Of a stretch of DNA of 64,000 nt, positions 54,222 to 64,000 are shown piece after piece; within the stretch, counting starts at the first letter, position 1; every line of letters starts with the position of its first letter. Source of the DNA: Thecaphora thlaspeos (Eukaryota > Basidiomycota > Ustilaginomycetes > Urocystidales > Glomosporiaceae); NCBI GenBank assembly GCA_900291925.1, contig UWYS01000017.1, forward strand, positions 61,001 through 125,000. The letters are read 5' to 3'. The position numbers and the translations under genes were made by a program. A model generated the notes under the pieces. It was not told where the DNA came from. It did not search any database and worked only from the letters and a program-made list of their open reading frames with translations.

Positions 54222-54811
54222 TTATCCCAGTATGAGTTCGTAGATGATGACGACGATATTGACTGCAATCAGGGGAACTGTCGAGGGCGGGTGAAAAAGG
54301 AGGGGAGGTGAAAATGGAAAGAAAACAAGGGAATGCGAAAAAGTCAGCTCGACCGTTTGGTAGTGGCGGAGAGGAAGAAAGAGAGCATGCGATCAAGGTG
54401 TGACTGGACTAGACTGGACTGGACTGGACTGGACTGGAACGGACTGGAACGGAACTTACTTCTCATCAAGACGCGAACAGCACTGATGAGATTGACGAGT
54501 CTGGCTTTTATACTTGCATCTTGACCGACGTGAGGCGTTGGACCGCCGAAACCTTGGTCGAAAGAATGAGGTTGATTTGATGACCACCCAACTTGAGGAT
54601 CGCAATGTTGGAAACGATGATACGAAGCAACGAGAGATCACGTAGTGAGTCGATGCGTTGTTCCTTCTGTAGTGGAGTGGAGGGAAGGGGAGGGAAGATG
54701 ATGGGAGGGGGGTTACGTACCGCGCGCTAGGAATCGCTCTTCGTTCAGAATGGCAATCGCATTGATGAGGAGCAGTGTGACGTAGAAAATCCCGCCGAGA
54801 CCTAGGACCAT
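54222..54811 (-). CDS. YOS1: ER-Golgi transport protein Yos1 (IER3IP1 homologue)
   Basis: Small two-TM membrane protein that works with Yip1/Yif1 in COPII vesicle traffic. Three exons on the minus strand: 54811-54721, 54591-54460 and 54277-54222 (92 residues; family about 80-85). N-terminal helix MVLGLGGIFYVTLLLINAIAILNEERFLAR, then a short Gly/Pro-rich loop, then SIKARLVNLISAVRVLMRIPLIAVNIVVIIYELILG as second helix and C-terminus, an end-to-end match to the family. Donors gtacgt and gtaagt. Intron 2 carries a GACTG pentanucleotide repeat (54405-54455). SEC31, another COPII component, lies about 3 kb to the right. Confidence 0.94.
54405..54455. repeat. (GACTG)n repeat inside YOS1 intron 2
   Basis: About 50 bp of GACTG/GACTA/GGAAC pentamer repeat just inside the 5' splice side of intron 2 of the minus-strand YOS1 gene. 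Confidence 0.85.
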
Positions 54812-55618
54812 GGTGACTAGCGGCTATCCTCGAGGAAAGGGAGTGAGTTGGGGGTTGGCTTTGATCCGAAGAGTATGTTGTCGTGAGCCGATCGTCAGGT
54901 ACGCTGCCAGGATCTGGCCTGCGATGTTGAAGGCGGTGGTGGTGGAGACGGTCTAGAGGAACGCCAAGGATGATGAACGAGAGAAAGAGACGTCGTGGAA
55001 GAAGAGGAAGACGAGAGGCAGGCAGGCAGGCAGGCAGGCCGAGGGGTCCATGAGAGGTGGTCCATGAGAGGTGGTCCGTGAGATGTGGTCCGTGAGATGG
55101 GGTCCGTGAGAGGTGGTCCGTGAGATGTGGTCCGTGAACAGGCCCACCTCGCCCCATCAGTTCGTCACGTGCGTCCACTTTGACGCACAACGTCGGAAGA
55201 CGGCTGCCATTCCGTCCGTCTGCGTTTCTTCTCGATGCCCGTCGGTGGCTACGTTGGGGCCCTCTCTCCACCTCTCTATGGAAGCCTGTGCGCGGCATCC
55301 CGCGCCTCCCATCGACCATGTCGACCATCGTTGCAGAGAGAGGAAGCGGGGAGTTCGCCCGGATTGGGCGGGACGCTTGGAGTCTAGCACAGCTCGCCGA
55401 TATTCTCGCTCTTGGGACATCGGCACGGGAGGAGAACGACGAGGCAGTTGATGATGAAAGGGAATAGAATACAAAGTGCGTACCAAAAGGGGGAGGGGCA
55501 AGACTCTAGAAAGCGATGCCGGCGTGGCCGAGCGTCGCTTGCCACTCGTAGCGAGTAATAGCGGGGAGGGCCCTGCGAGGCAAAGGTGGGCCAACCAGCC
55601 AGCCGCGGCGAGGGGGAG
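54812..55618. other. Spacer between YOS1 start and uS8m stop
   Basis: 807 bp, no gene seen. Holds a GGCA tetranucleotide run at about 55015-55039 and seven 14-bp tandem units at 55045-55142. Confidence 0.5.
55045..55142. repeat. 14-bp tandem minisatellite, 7 units
   Basis: Seven head-to-tail units of consensus GGTCCRTGAGAKGK with few substitutions, directly preceded by a GGCA microsatellite (about 55015-55039). Confidence 0.9.
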
Positions 55619-56080
55619 CTACGAGACGCGCGCCACCACTTCACCGCCCAGTTTCCTCTTGATGGCGTCCCTGATCTCCCACCAGCCGTCCGGACCGCAG
55701 TTGACGATTCCGATCTCGCCGAGGTCTAGGGGTTTGATGGTCTTTGCCCTCCTCCCCGTCGCGAGGCGGAGCAGCTCGCCCTGGTCCATGGACAGCCTGC
55801 GCGAAGGCTTCGATACGGCGCTCATCTGTTCCAGCACGGGCCTATCGTCGAGGCGGTACTTGAGGTCGACCCAGAGCCTCTTTGATGCGATGCTTGTATT
55901 GTTGAACCCCACCGCAGATGGACCAGCGACGGTGCCGCGCGTGACGTTGTGGATGAAGCCGTGCTGGAGCAGGATAGAGACGATCGAGAGGTTGTCCCTG
56001 GTAGAAGGGATGGCTACAGAGCGGAGGCGAGCTCGTGCGGCGTTTTGAAGGCGGACACAGAGGTCGGCGTGAAGCGGCAT
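55619..56080 (-). CDS. Mitochondrial small-subunit ribosomal protein uS8m
   Basis: 153 residues from the ATG at 56080, single exon; the open frame upstream is poly-Pro from the poly-G tract and not family-like. Start MPLHADLCVRLQNAARARLRSVAIP fits fungal uS8m, as do NLSIVSILLQHGFIHNVTRGT, NNTSIASKRLWVDLKYRLDDRPVLEQMSAVSKPSRRL and the C-terminal LGEIGIVNCGPDGWWEIRDAIKRKLGGEVV. It binds 15S rRNA in the mitoribosome small subunit. As usual for fungal uS8m there is no obvious cleaved presequence. Divergent from UPF0598, 446 bp between starts. Confidence 0.88.
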   Translation of the reverse strand: MPLHADLCVRLQNAARARLRSVAIPSTRDNLSIVSILLQHGFIHNVTRGTVAGPSAVGFNNTSIASKRLWVDLKYRLDDRPVLEQMSAVSKPSRRLSMDQGELLRLATGRRAKTIKPLDLGEIGIVNCGPDGWWEIRDAIKRKLGGEVVARVS

Positions 56081-56526
56081 CTTGCTGGCTGTCTGAGCAG
56101 GAGCAAGGGGGGGGGGGGGGGGGGGTGGCGGCAGGGGCGGTAGCGAGTGAGGAGTAAGATATACGAGCGTGAGTCTGACTGAGCTGGCGCAGCGGAGAGA
56201 CAGCTGGGCCGCCGCAGCAGCAAGGCGGATACGAGGCGTCCTAGACACTCACTGTGATGCGGTTCTCGGGGAAGCGGTGAGGCGGGCGTGTGGGATGATG
56301 AGGTATGCGACGATGGTGCTGATCAGGAAGAAGGGTGGGAGCGACGGGCAGCTGGCCGCTGGCCTCGAAAAACCGCCTCGCTTTACGGAGCCGAAGCTGG
56401 CACACAATGTCCGACTTCCGAGCGCTGTGCTCGCGGACCGTGCACGGTGCATGGATGCTGCACTCAGCGCCCACACCGTCACCACCGACGGCCCCCATCC
56501 ACAGCCGCTCAGCGGATCCGAAAATC
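56081..56526. promoter_or_regulatory. Divergent promoter uS8m / UPF0598
   Basis: 446 bp between start codons, beginning about 27 bp before the uS8m ATG with a run of 19 G (56107-56125; poly-C on the uS8m transcript strand). No other element claimed. Confidence 0.5.
56107..56125 (+). repeat. Poly-G homopolymer (19 G)
   Basis: Run of 19 G; poly-C in the 5' leader of the minus-strand uS8m gene. Confidence 0.9.
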
Positions 56527-57733
56527 ATGGCTCTACGCGCCGCAGTCAGGTCCACGACGTCTCGTCTCGCTCGTCCGCCTAGGCCGGCCTCTGGCTACCG
56601 CAGCTACCATCGCACCTTGCCTCCATCCTTCCCCTCGGCCCAGCGACCGCCTTTACGCATCTACCGCTACGTCGTCGACGTACATGGGCAGGTGAGCCAA
56701 TGTATACGGGGCGAACATGACCAATTCTGCTCTGCAGCACATTCGCCTTCTGGCTCATACAGTCGCCCCCTCCATCTCTCTGTCTCTGCATCGAAAGCTG
56801 TTCCTGCACGATACGATCCCCAAGAACCTGACCTCCTGTGTGTAATTCCAGCCCAAGCCCTCGTCGTAGCTGGCCAGACCGGTCATGGCGATTTCAAACA
56901 TCCACACGGCCGGAACGATCGAAGATCGCTGACTGCCAGCTGTCCCCCTCGTCTGGACTGCGGCAAGGTGCTGCATCTAGGTTTCAAGAACGATCCCTTC
57001 CTCGACTTCTTCTTCCGCCGTCTTGGACCGAATCCCCGTTCAGCAACCTCTTCCGATCCGCTTCGTATCGCAAGACACGACATCCACTCTACAAGCCCGA
57101 CCCCATCCGTCGACTCGGAATGGCGGGAAGATGCGCGTCTCCTCCATCCGAACGGCGACAAGATGCAAGATCCACGCACCGTCGCGTACGATCTAGCGAA
57201 TGCAGATGGCTACGAATGGATCAGTCCCTGTGGACCTGAGCTCAACTTCGTAAAGACGCAGGATACTCCGATCGTTTTTCGAGAATTGAGCGAGCAGGGA
57301 ACCTTGAGGTATGCGGGGGGTTTGGAGGAGACGTTTAGGCCTGAGATGTTACTTGTTGATTCGTGAGTTTACCTTGTTCCTCTCAACTCGTTGAGTCTGG
57401 TTCAAAGACGAGGTTGGATCGTTCGCTCATTGCCCTTCCGATGCCACGGCGTCTTGCAGCACTACGGGCTATCTCTACCACCCATCGCCTAACCCGAGCC
57501 GCAGCAGCAACGATGGCGGTGGTGGCATGGCGTCACGATCCCGACCATTCCCCTCCATTCACAGGTACGGTCGATACAGCCTGCTAGCCTCCAACCTCGT
57601 CCTGCAACATTTTGCACAGCACCTCGAAATCGATCCCGATCGCTTCCACCACGGTGACGCAGGCAGTTTGCTCTGCAGAGGTACACGATATCCCCTCGGT
57701 CTGCTGCCTCTGTCCGACTCGATCAAAGGTTGA
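56527..57733 (+). CDS. UPF0598 family protein (C8orf82-like), probably mitochondrial
   Basis: Four exons: 56527-56691, 56798-56837, 56981-57362 and 57460-57733 (286 residues; donors gtgagc, gtgtgt and gtgagt). N-terminus MALRAAVRSTTSRLARPPRP is Arg/Ser/Ala-rich without acids, a typical mitochondrial presequence. Conserved family blocks: YRYVVDVHGQ|LFLHDTIPKNLTSC, FLDFFFRRLGPNP, YEWISPCGPELNFVK, DTPIVF, LRYAGGLEETFRPEMLLVDS, GYLYHPSP and the C-terminal YGRYSLLASNLVLQHFAQHLE. The intron joins are supported by continuity of these blocks. The molecular function of the family is unknown. It shares a divergent promoter with a mitochondrial ribosomal protein, consistent with a mitochondrial role. 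Confidence 0.85.
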
Positions 57734-58057
57734 CGCGGCGCTGTCCCACGCCGTATCCCAACGTCAACGCCCCTCCACTCGCATACCCCCGCCGGATGTC
57801 ATAATCAGCGCTGCTACCTCTTGCTACCCTACGAGTGCAGGGCCAAATGAAACACCTGCTATGTCGAGCGAGCGGGCGTCTTTGAGAATCTGAATGGCTT
57901 TCATTTCGGGCTGGTGTGTCGGCTTCGGCCGTCGACGCCATGTCGACAGACGCTAGCTGCATGTTTGTGTATTTTCAGGGACAACAAGAGAGAAATGACG
58001 CCGGCACGCGCGACATGGTCAACCTTTCGAGGAGCGTCGCCCTCCTCCCACGACGCT
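57734..58057. other. Convergent spacer UPF0598/SEC31
   Basis: 324 bp between convergent stops; nothing recognisable seen. Confidence 0.5.
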
Positions 58058-61000
58058 CTACGCTCCCATCCTCGAAATCAGCATCTTGACGCCGACCAGC
58101 GCAGCCGTCAGGTCGCCCGTCGCGCTCGTCGCAAGCTGCAGGTGGATGGCCAGCGCCGCCTGTTGGTTTCGCGCGTTGATCGCTGCGCCGCGCAGCGCAG
58201 AAGGCGGGCACAACAAGGGTAGAGGCATGTCAGCAACGTGCGGCCGCTTTCTCCATCTTGCATCGGCTTTGGCGAGCTCGTCTTTTGTCGTTGCGCACCG
58301 CAGCCTACTCACCTCCAACGAGCTGCAAGAGCCCTTGGACCATCTTGGGGTCAATTGTACCACAGTTGAGGTGATCCAGCAGCAGGTTGATCCTCCTCTC
58401 GGTGTCGTCCATCATCCGCTTCTGTGTCGGCGGCGTCACCGCCTTCAAGCGTGCCAGCTCCTGTCCAAATGTCTGCAGGATCGACTTCTGGTTGTCCGGG
58501 ATGTGGGATCGATCGCCCGCGGCTGTATCGTAAGAGCAAATACAGAGGAAACACGACAGGCCCGCAGCATAGTGTGTCAGTGGAGGGGGCTCATGTGGGC
58601 ACGGGGCGTTGACAGAGGGTGGCGTAATGAGATAGGCATGTTCACTCACGATATTTGAGCGCGGGTGCGGCTTTGGCACCGGGTGTGCCGCTTCGTGGGG
58701 GCGCGCCGGCGCCGGCTCCCGGTGTCACGGCTCGCATCGGCGCACCGCCAGAAGGGGGCGCCATGCCGGGCATTCCCGGCTGCTGTTGACCGGGTACGTT
58801 CATGCCCGGAGCCGGCGGGGGTCGGGCCGCTCCTGGCGGTGCTCCGCCGCCAGGAGGTCCATAGGACGCGGATCCCATGGCGGAAGGCGGGCGACCGTAA
58901 GGACCGCCCTGAGGAGGCATCTGCTGCTGCTGCTGCTGCTGTTGATGATGCTGCGGAGGTGGAGCAAACTGACCGGGCTGCGACGGCCCAGCCTGACCAG
59001 AACGCGGCGGCGGAGCCATGCCGGCGGTGCCTGGAGGTCTGAAGCCGGGAGGGCTTTGGACACCTCCGGGCCGAGCGCCATACTGCTGTCCGCCTCCCTG
59101 AGGGGGAGGGCTCATCATGCCGCGCGAAGGCGTCGAGCCACGGGGCGGTCCTTGCGGCGAGGCCGCGCCGTAAGGGGCCGGGGTCCCCGCGGGCGAGTTG
59201 GGGAACGGAGAGGTGATGGCCTTGGCTTTCTGACCCATTGCGCTGGGCGTTCGGATGGGTCCGCTGGCCGCCAGGGGTACGTCGTTCCAGCCGCTGTTGT
59301 CGCGCTTGATGGGGGGAGGCGGAGGAAGGGTCTGCTGCTTGGACTGGAACGACATGCCCATCGGGGGCGCCGGTGCACGCATCGGGTCCGCCGCACCGTA
59401 GGCCTGATTAGGCGCCGAATAAGGATTGTACGTGTAGGCCTGCGCGTCTGGCTGTGCGGCACCCGCTGTCGGAGCAGGAGCAGGGACAGAGGGAGCGTAC
59501 CGGCTCTGCGTCTGCGGCTGAGCCGCCACGGGCTGAGAGACTGGCGCGACGGCGGCGTAGGGGTCCTGGCTGGCGTAGGCGGGCATTGCTGGAACGAGAG
59601 GGACTGAGGGGATCGACGGGACTGTTGGGACCGCAGTGGCGCCCATCGTCGACGACGCCGAGTACTGGTCGTAGCTGTAGCCATTGCTGGCTGCGGAGGG
59701 TGCGGCAGCCGAGTACGACGAGCCGGCCGCCTGCGAGCCGACGCCGCTATCGACGGCCTTGGGCCGAGCGGCTTCCGCCTGCTGGAGCCTCTGCTTGATC
59801 GCGCCTGCCGTCAGGCCGCCGGCCGTAGACGGCCCCGCCAGACCAGGCAGCGCGCTGCTCCTGGGTCGATAGTCTCCGGGCGTCTGGTCGACGAATTTGA
59901 GGGCCGATGCGATCAGGCCTTGGTCGGCCAGCAGCTCGATGTACTCGTGGATCCTGTCGTAGAGCGGGCCGAGCTTGTAGGCTCGCGTAGCGGACTCGGC
60001 ATCCAGCCCGTGCCCGTTCTGCGCAGCGGCTTGTTGCAGGTCGGCGTCGACATAGCCAACGGCGTTCTGAAAGACAGTGATCTTCTCCATGAACGTCTGG
60101 AGCGCTTCGGCGTGGGCCGAGTAGAGGGTGCCCTGCTCCGCTGATTCGTCGCGGGCGCCGTTGCGGAGGGCCAGCTCCTCTTCCTTCATCTCGTCGATCC
60201 ACATGCCGGCCACCTTTTCCAGCTTGCCGGCCGCGAGGTAGCAGAGAACGGCGTTCTTGCGGTGTTCCCGCGACGCAACCAAGTCGCTAGCCTGAGTCGA
60301 GACGTACTGGGACTCGAGGCGCTGGCCGAGCTGCTCGGCCAGGTTTGCAAACTCGTCCTGCTTGGCAAAGGTGCAAAGCACAACGAAAATCTCCTGCCAC
60401 TCTGCGAGCTCTGCGTTCTGGACGACGTCAGTCAGGTCGTCCGACACGATGCTCTGGAAAAGACGCAAGTACGGCAGCTCAGCGGTACGCTTGTCGAAGT
60501 AGGCTTTCTGCGTGCGAGCCAGCAGGTCCTCTCCGCCGCGGACGGCGAGGAGCAGCGCGTCCGCGAAGCGGTCCGACGAGATACAGAGCGAGACGGCGCT
60601 CCTAAAGTCGCCGAGGACGAGAGCTCGGGTGATGAGCTTGTCCGCGGCCGACTCCTCGGCGGGGTAGATCCTGAAGGCGGGCTTCGCGGCGCTCGCGCCG
60701 ACGTTACCATTGGCCGAAGGGGCACCGTCCTCTGCCGATCCATGCGCGGCCGAGCTGGCCTCGTTTGCGCCGATCTGGCTGAAGAAGTCGGCGCCGGAGG
60801 CGTCGGCCAAGGCTCCATCATTTGCACCTGCATCGTCGTCGCCAAACAAGCTGGCATCCTGAGCCGAGGAACCGGCCTCCTGCTCCTTGGCAGCAGTCTC
60901 TGCGGTGCCATCATCGTTCAGGGCAGAGGCATCCTCGTCTCCGGCCGAAGTCGCGGCGGCTGCAGGCTCTTCGGCGAGGGCAACTGGGGCCGCGGGGACG

Positions 61001-62916
61001 GCCGCATCGGCCGACGAGGGCTCGGAAGACTTGAAAGCAGCGATGGCGCTCGAGACCTTAGCCGCCACGTCTTCCTTGGAGAAGCCGAGCAGCGCGACGA
61101 GCTCGTCTCTGGAGTCGGCTCGGAACAGGGTCTGGAGGGCCTTCCAGTTGGCGATGTCGTCCGGCCGAGTCGTCGCATCCTTGCTCCGCTCGTCGCAGAA
61201 CTCGGCCAGGGCCTGAGCGTCTAGGGCCTGCTGCAGCTTGGTCGCCCTCTGCACGATCGAAGGCTCAGTGACGACGTCGCGGAGGTGGACGGTGCTGCTC
61301 TGCGCCTTGCCGCTGGGTCCGGGCAGGTTGCTCGTGGACACGAGTTGGCCTCCAAACCCAAAGGTCGCAGAGACCGGCCTGCGCAGCCACTTGGGGGGCT
61401 GCTTGAGCGAGAGACCCTTCGAGGGAGCATCCTGCTGAGCCGGCTGGCTGAAAAAGTCCGAACCCTCAGCGACGGGAGCGGCCGCGGTCGGCTCGCCCTC
61501 GGGGGTGTTTGTGGTCTGGAGCGAGTGGACCGCGATGCGGCCGTCGAAGCTGGCGGTGGCCAGCATGCCTGGGTTCCGCGGGCACCACTGGACCTCGAAC
61601 GACCAGTTGGAGCTGGACGGCAGCTCGCCAACGATCTCGCAGGTCTGCGGGTTCCAGCAGATGGCGCGGTTGTCCTTGCCGCAAGAGAGGAGGAGGTCGG
61701 CATCCTGCTTGCACCACGAGAGCGACAAGACACCCTTGTCGTGGCCGCCGGTCATGATCTTTTCGGGCGCACGCGAGTTTCGCAGGTCCCATAGCATGAT
61801 GACGGGGCTGGAGTCGTCCTCGCTGGCCGTGACGAGTCGGGTCGGGGTATCGGGGTGCCAGGCGACGGCGCTCATGCCTCGTCGTCCGCCGGCGGCGAGC
61901 GCTCCGCCCATGCCGCCGTTGATCCCGCCGAGATTGCCGCCCGCCGTGCCGGCACCGCCGCCGTACTGCAGCGCGACGACCTCGCGCTTGCCCTTGAGGT
62001 CCCACACGACCGTGTACCCGCTAGAGGATGACGTGGCCAGGACGTGGGGGACCTGAGCGTTCCAGGCGAGAGACGTGATCTCGTCCAGCTTTTGTGAACG
62101 CGCACCAGGCGAGTACGGCTTGCCGGGCGAGTTGAGGTCCCAAATGAAGATCTGCGAAAGATGGTACAGAGCGCAGGGTGTGCGAGAGTTGTTTGCCGGA
62201 GAGGCGTCAGCAGGGGGTCGTCGTGTGCCCTACAGCTACGGTAAGCTCGCTCACCTCTCCGTTGACAGCGCCGCTAGAGAGGAGGTTGGGCTGCAGGCCG
62301 TTGAAGTCGAGGCCGCGGACCGGTCCGGTGTGAGTGGTGTTCTTCATCACTTGCGATCTGCCGACAGGGCAGGGGGGAGGAAAAGATTCAGCAGACATTC
62401 GAAGAGGATGGGGAAAGCGGGGGAAACGACGGCGTGCAACATACTCGTCAGAAGATGCGCCGCCAAGAACCTTGTCGGCATCCCAGATGGCCAGCTCGCC
62501 ATTCTCCAGACCTGCGGCGAGGAGGCCCTTTGGTCGGGAGGGGTTGACGTAGCCCCACGCAAGACGGTTGAAGCTGTGCAGGTGGACAGACGCGTAGCAG
62601 CAGAGCGGTAAAGAACGAGGCCGCAGGTGTCAGTCAAAGGGTTTGGCCATGTTGTTGCCAAAGAGGCTGTGCGTAGGTAGCTGTTGCTGGCCGAGACTCA
62701 CCGTGCGCTGGTGGCGACGCTCCCGAGGGGCTTGGCGTCCGAGTGCTGGGTGGACGAGGAGCTATAATCGGGCTGCCATACCTCGAGGACGCTTTCGTTG
62801 CTGAAGCTCTCGTCGAGGGCGCCAGCGACGGTACCTGTGGCGATGAGGGGGCTGTCGGACTCTAGCGCCGAGAGAGACCAGGTGAAGGTGGCCGTGCGGC
62901 CGATTGTGGCCTTCAT
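58058..62916 (-). CDS. SEC31: COPII outer-coat protein Sec31
   Basis: Outer cage subunit of COPII vesicles at ER exit sites. Six exons on the minus strand: 62916-62702, 62573-62445, 62357-62255, 62151-58650, 58522-58313 and 58182-58058 (1427 residues). N-terminal WD40 propeller: MKATIGRTATFTWS, IATGTVAGALDESFSNES, NRLAWGYVNPS, GLLAAGLENGELAIWD, HTGPVRGLDFN, WHPDTPTRLVTASEDDS, WFEVQWCPRNPG-like repeats. Then comes the helical ACE1 region (FRSAVSLCISSDRFADALLLA, LPYLRLFQSIVSDDLTDVV), a long Pro/Gln/Gly-rich stretch that binds Sec23, and the C-terminal helical domain (GDRSHIPDNQKSILQTFGQELARLK, INARNQQAALAIHLQLATSATGD). All phases fit. Length is within the family range. Confidence 0.95.
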
Positions 62917-63171
62917 GGCACCGTTTAGTGGGTGCAAAGAGGGGCGACGGCGATGTGGTGGAGGAGATGGGAGGGATAGGACGAAGGCCGATGTAACGCA
63001 GTAGAGGGAGGAGGGCAGGGAGGAGGGCGGGGAGAAGGGGCGGGGCGAGGGCGACAAGCCAGCCCAACATTCGACGAGACCGAGGCCTGAGCCCAACCTC
63101 GCTGGCCGCCGCCCGCCCCTCCCTACGCACGCGCCAGCTTGTTCGCGGCCTGTCCGACGGCGGTGCGTTGG

Positions 63172-63210
<39 letters not shown>

Positions 63211-64000
63211 CGCCAGCGCGGCCTAGCCCAGCAAATTCATCGACGTCTGTGTTCATCTCGATGCTTTCCACATTTCCTTTTTCTAATTCACACCGTCTCG
63301 CACGGCTGTATTTTCGTATTTGGCGAGACGGCCAGCGAGACCGATCAGAATACAACGGGTTTTTTTGGCTGGGGCACAGCCCGTGGCGCTGGCGATGTGG
63401 TCGACGCACGGGGCAGGCACACGGGGCAGGCACACGACCTCCCATCGCTTCGGCACCGTCGCAGCGCGCACGTGATGCCATCATGTTGGCCTTCCCTTCT
63501 CCCCGCTCCCCGCTTCCCGAGGTCCTCCTCTTCTTCTCCTCTTTGTCTTCCTCTTCCAGGTACAAGGCAGGCAAGCGGAGCCTACGGAGGCTGCTGGTCC
63601 ACGACGCCGCAAGCCTCCTGGTGAGCGAGCTTGCCGGCAGGCATATACACGCTACTCGGAGGCGGCGAACAAGAGCACGGGGGTATATAGCGCTAGCATC
63701 GCCGCCAGCTCTTAGTCTGGCATCGCGTGCGGTGACTGGCTGGCCGGCCGGCTGGCAACGACTTGCTTCGACTGAGCATGTGTAATGCGATACAGTACGT
63801 GGCGCTCTCGATGTCGCAGCGATATAGACGACGTCGCGCCACTACTCCTCGCCCACCCATCTTGACGCTAGGTCGCCGACGTGGGGCAGGTAGGGATTCC
63901 GTGCAAGCGATGGAGCCGCCTTGCGCGCCGTCGATCTGGAGGGACAATGTAGGAGCGCCGCCGTTCGACAGACTAGTGTGAGTTTTGAAGCTGCTGGGCG
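62917..64000. other. SEC31 5' region and right edge, no gene recognised
   Basis: About 1.1 kb. Contains a CCAG tetranucleotide repeat at about 63173-63206 and short unconvincing frames. A gene starting beyond the right edge cannot be excluded. Confidence 0.45.
63173..63206. repeat. (CCAG)n microsatellite
   Basis: About 34 bp, eight or more CCAG units, about 260 bp upstream of the SEC31 start. Confidence 0.9.

Noticed and set aside
63139..63785. Overlapping frames near the right edge
   Set aside because: Based on the CCAG repeat and GC-rich spacer. No motif; possible only as the 5' region of a gene beyond the window.

Overview
The window is nuclear DNA of a filamentous or yeast-like fungus, most likely a high-GC basidiomycete of the Ustilaginomycotina/Exobasidiomycetes type. 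The genes are closely packed, single-copy and eukaryotic. Introns are short (about 46-180 bp) with GTRNGT-like donors and CAG/TAG acceptors, the proteins are rich in low-complexity stretches, and microsatellites are common. There are no operons, tRNA/rRNA genes, CRISPR arrays or recognisable transposases. The taxonomic placement is an inference from style.

Layout. 1-3334 (-): 3'-truncated DExH RNA helicase with dsRNA-binding domains. 4211-6367 (+): FAD/NAD(P)-binding oxidoreductase, convergent with a double-RING protein (6458-7891, -). 8-15 kb: accessory island with three paralogous small secreted proteins (9830, 12507 and 13751) inside repeated flanks and a 282-bp, 281/282-identical inverted repeat. 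15461-16201 (+): unknown membrane/secreted protein. 16818-18440 (-): secreted aspartic protease. 19442-20052 (+): SEM1/DSS1. 20451-22377 (-): arginyl-tRNA-protein transferase ATE1. 22700-26997 (+): Elongator subunit ELP2 with a complete phosphopantetheine adenylyltransferase (PPAT) domain inserted in frame inside its WD40 region. 27348-28270 (-): RBX1. 28923-32621 (+): ATG14-like autophagy protein. 32791-33680 (-): NECAP endocytic adaptor. 34381-37854 (+): GILT-like thiol reductase ectodomain, probably joined to a transmembrane helix and cytosolic tail. 37855-40270: no gene seen. 40271-44083 (+): PRM10/ThrE-type transporter. 44906-46952 (-): wrecked K+/H+ antiporter (KHA1-like) that has lost its transport core. 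47943-50165 (-): PP2C phosphatase PTC2/3. 51987-53664 (+): eIF3i/TIF34. 54222-54811 (-): YOS1. 55619-56080 (-): mitochondrial ribosomal protein uS8m. 56527-57733 (+): UPF0598 protein. 58058-62916 (-): COPII coat SEC31. 62917-64000: no gene seen.

Most genes are housekeeping: translation (eIF3i, uS8m), tRNA wobble modification (ELP2), the N-degron/proteasome system (ATE1, SEM1, RBX1), secretory traffic (SEC31, YOS1), endocytosis (NECAP) and autophagy (ATG14-like). They are arranged as alternating divergent and convergent pairs.

The strongest novelty candidate is the ELP2-PPAT nested fusion. It puts a CoA-biosynthesis enzyme physically inside a subunit of Elongator, a complex whose catalytic subunit uses acetyl-CoA. 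The second is the secreted-protein island with its near-perfect inverted repeat. All gene models with introns were joined by eye from splice signals and family similarity; no search or alignment program was run.
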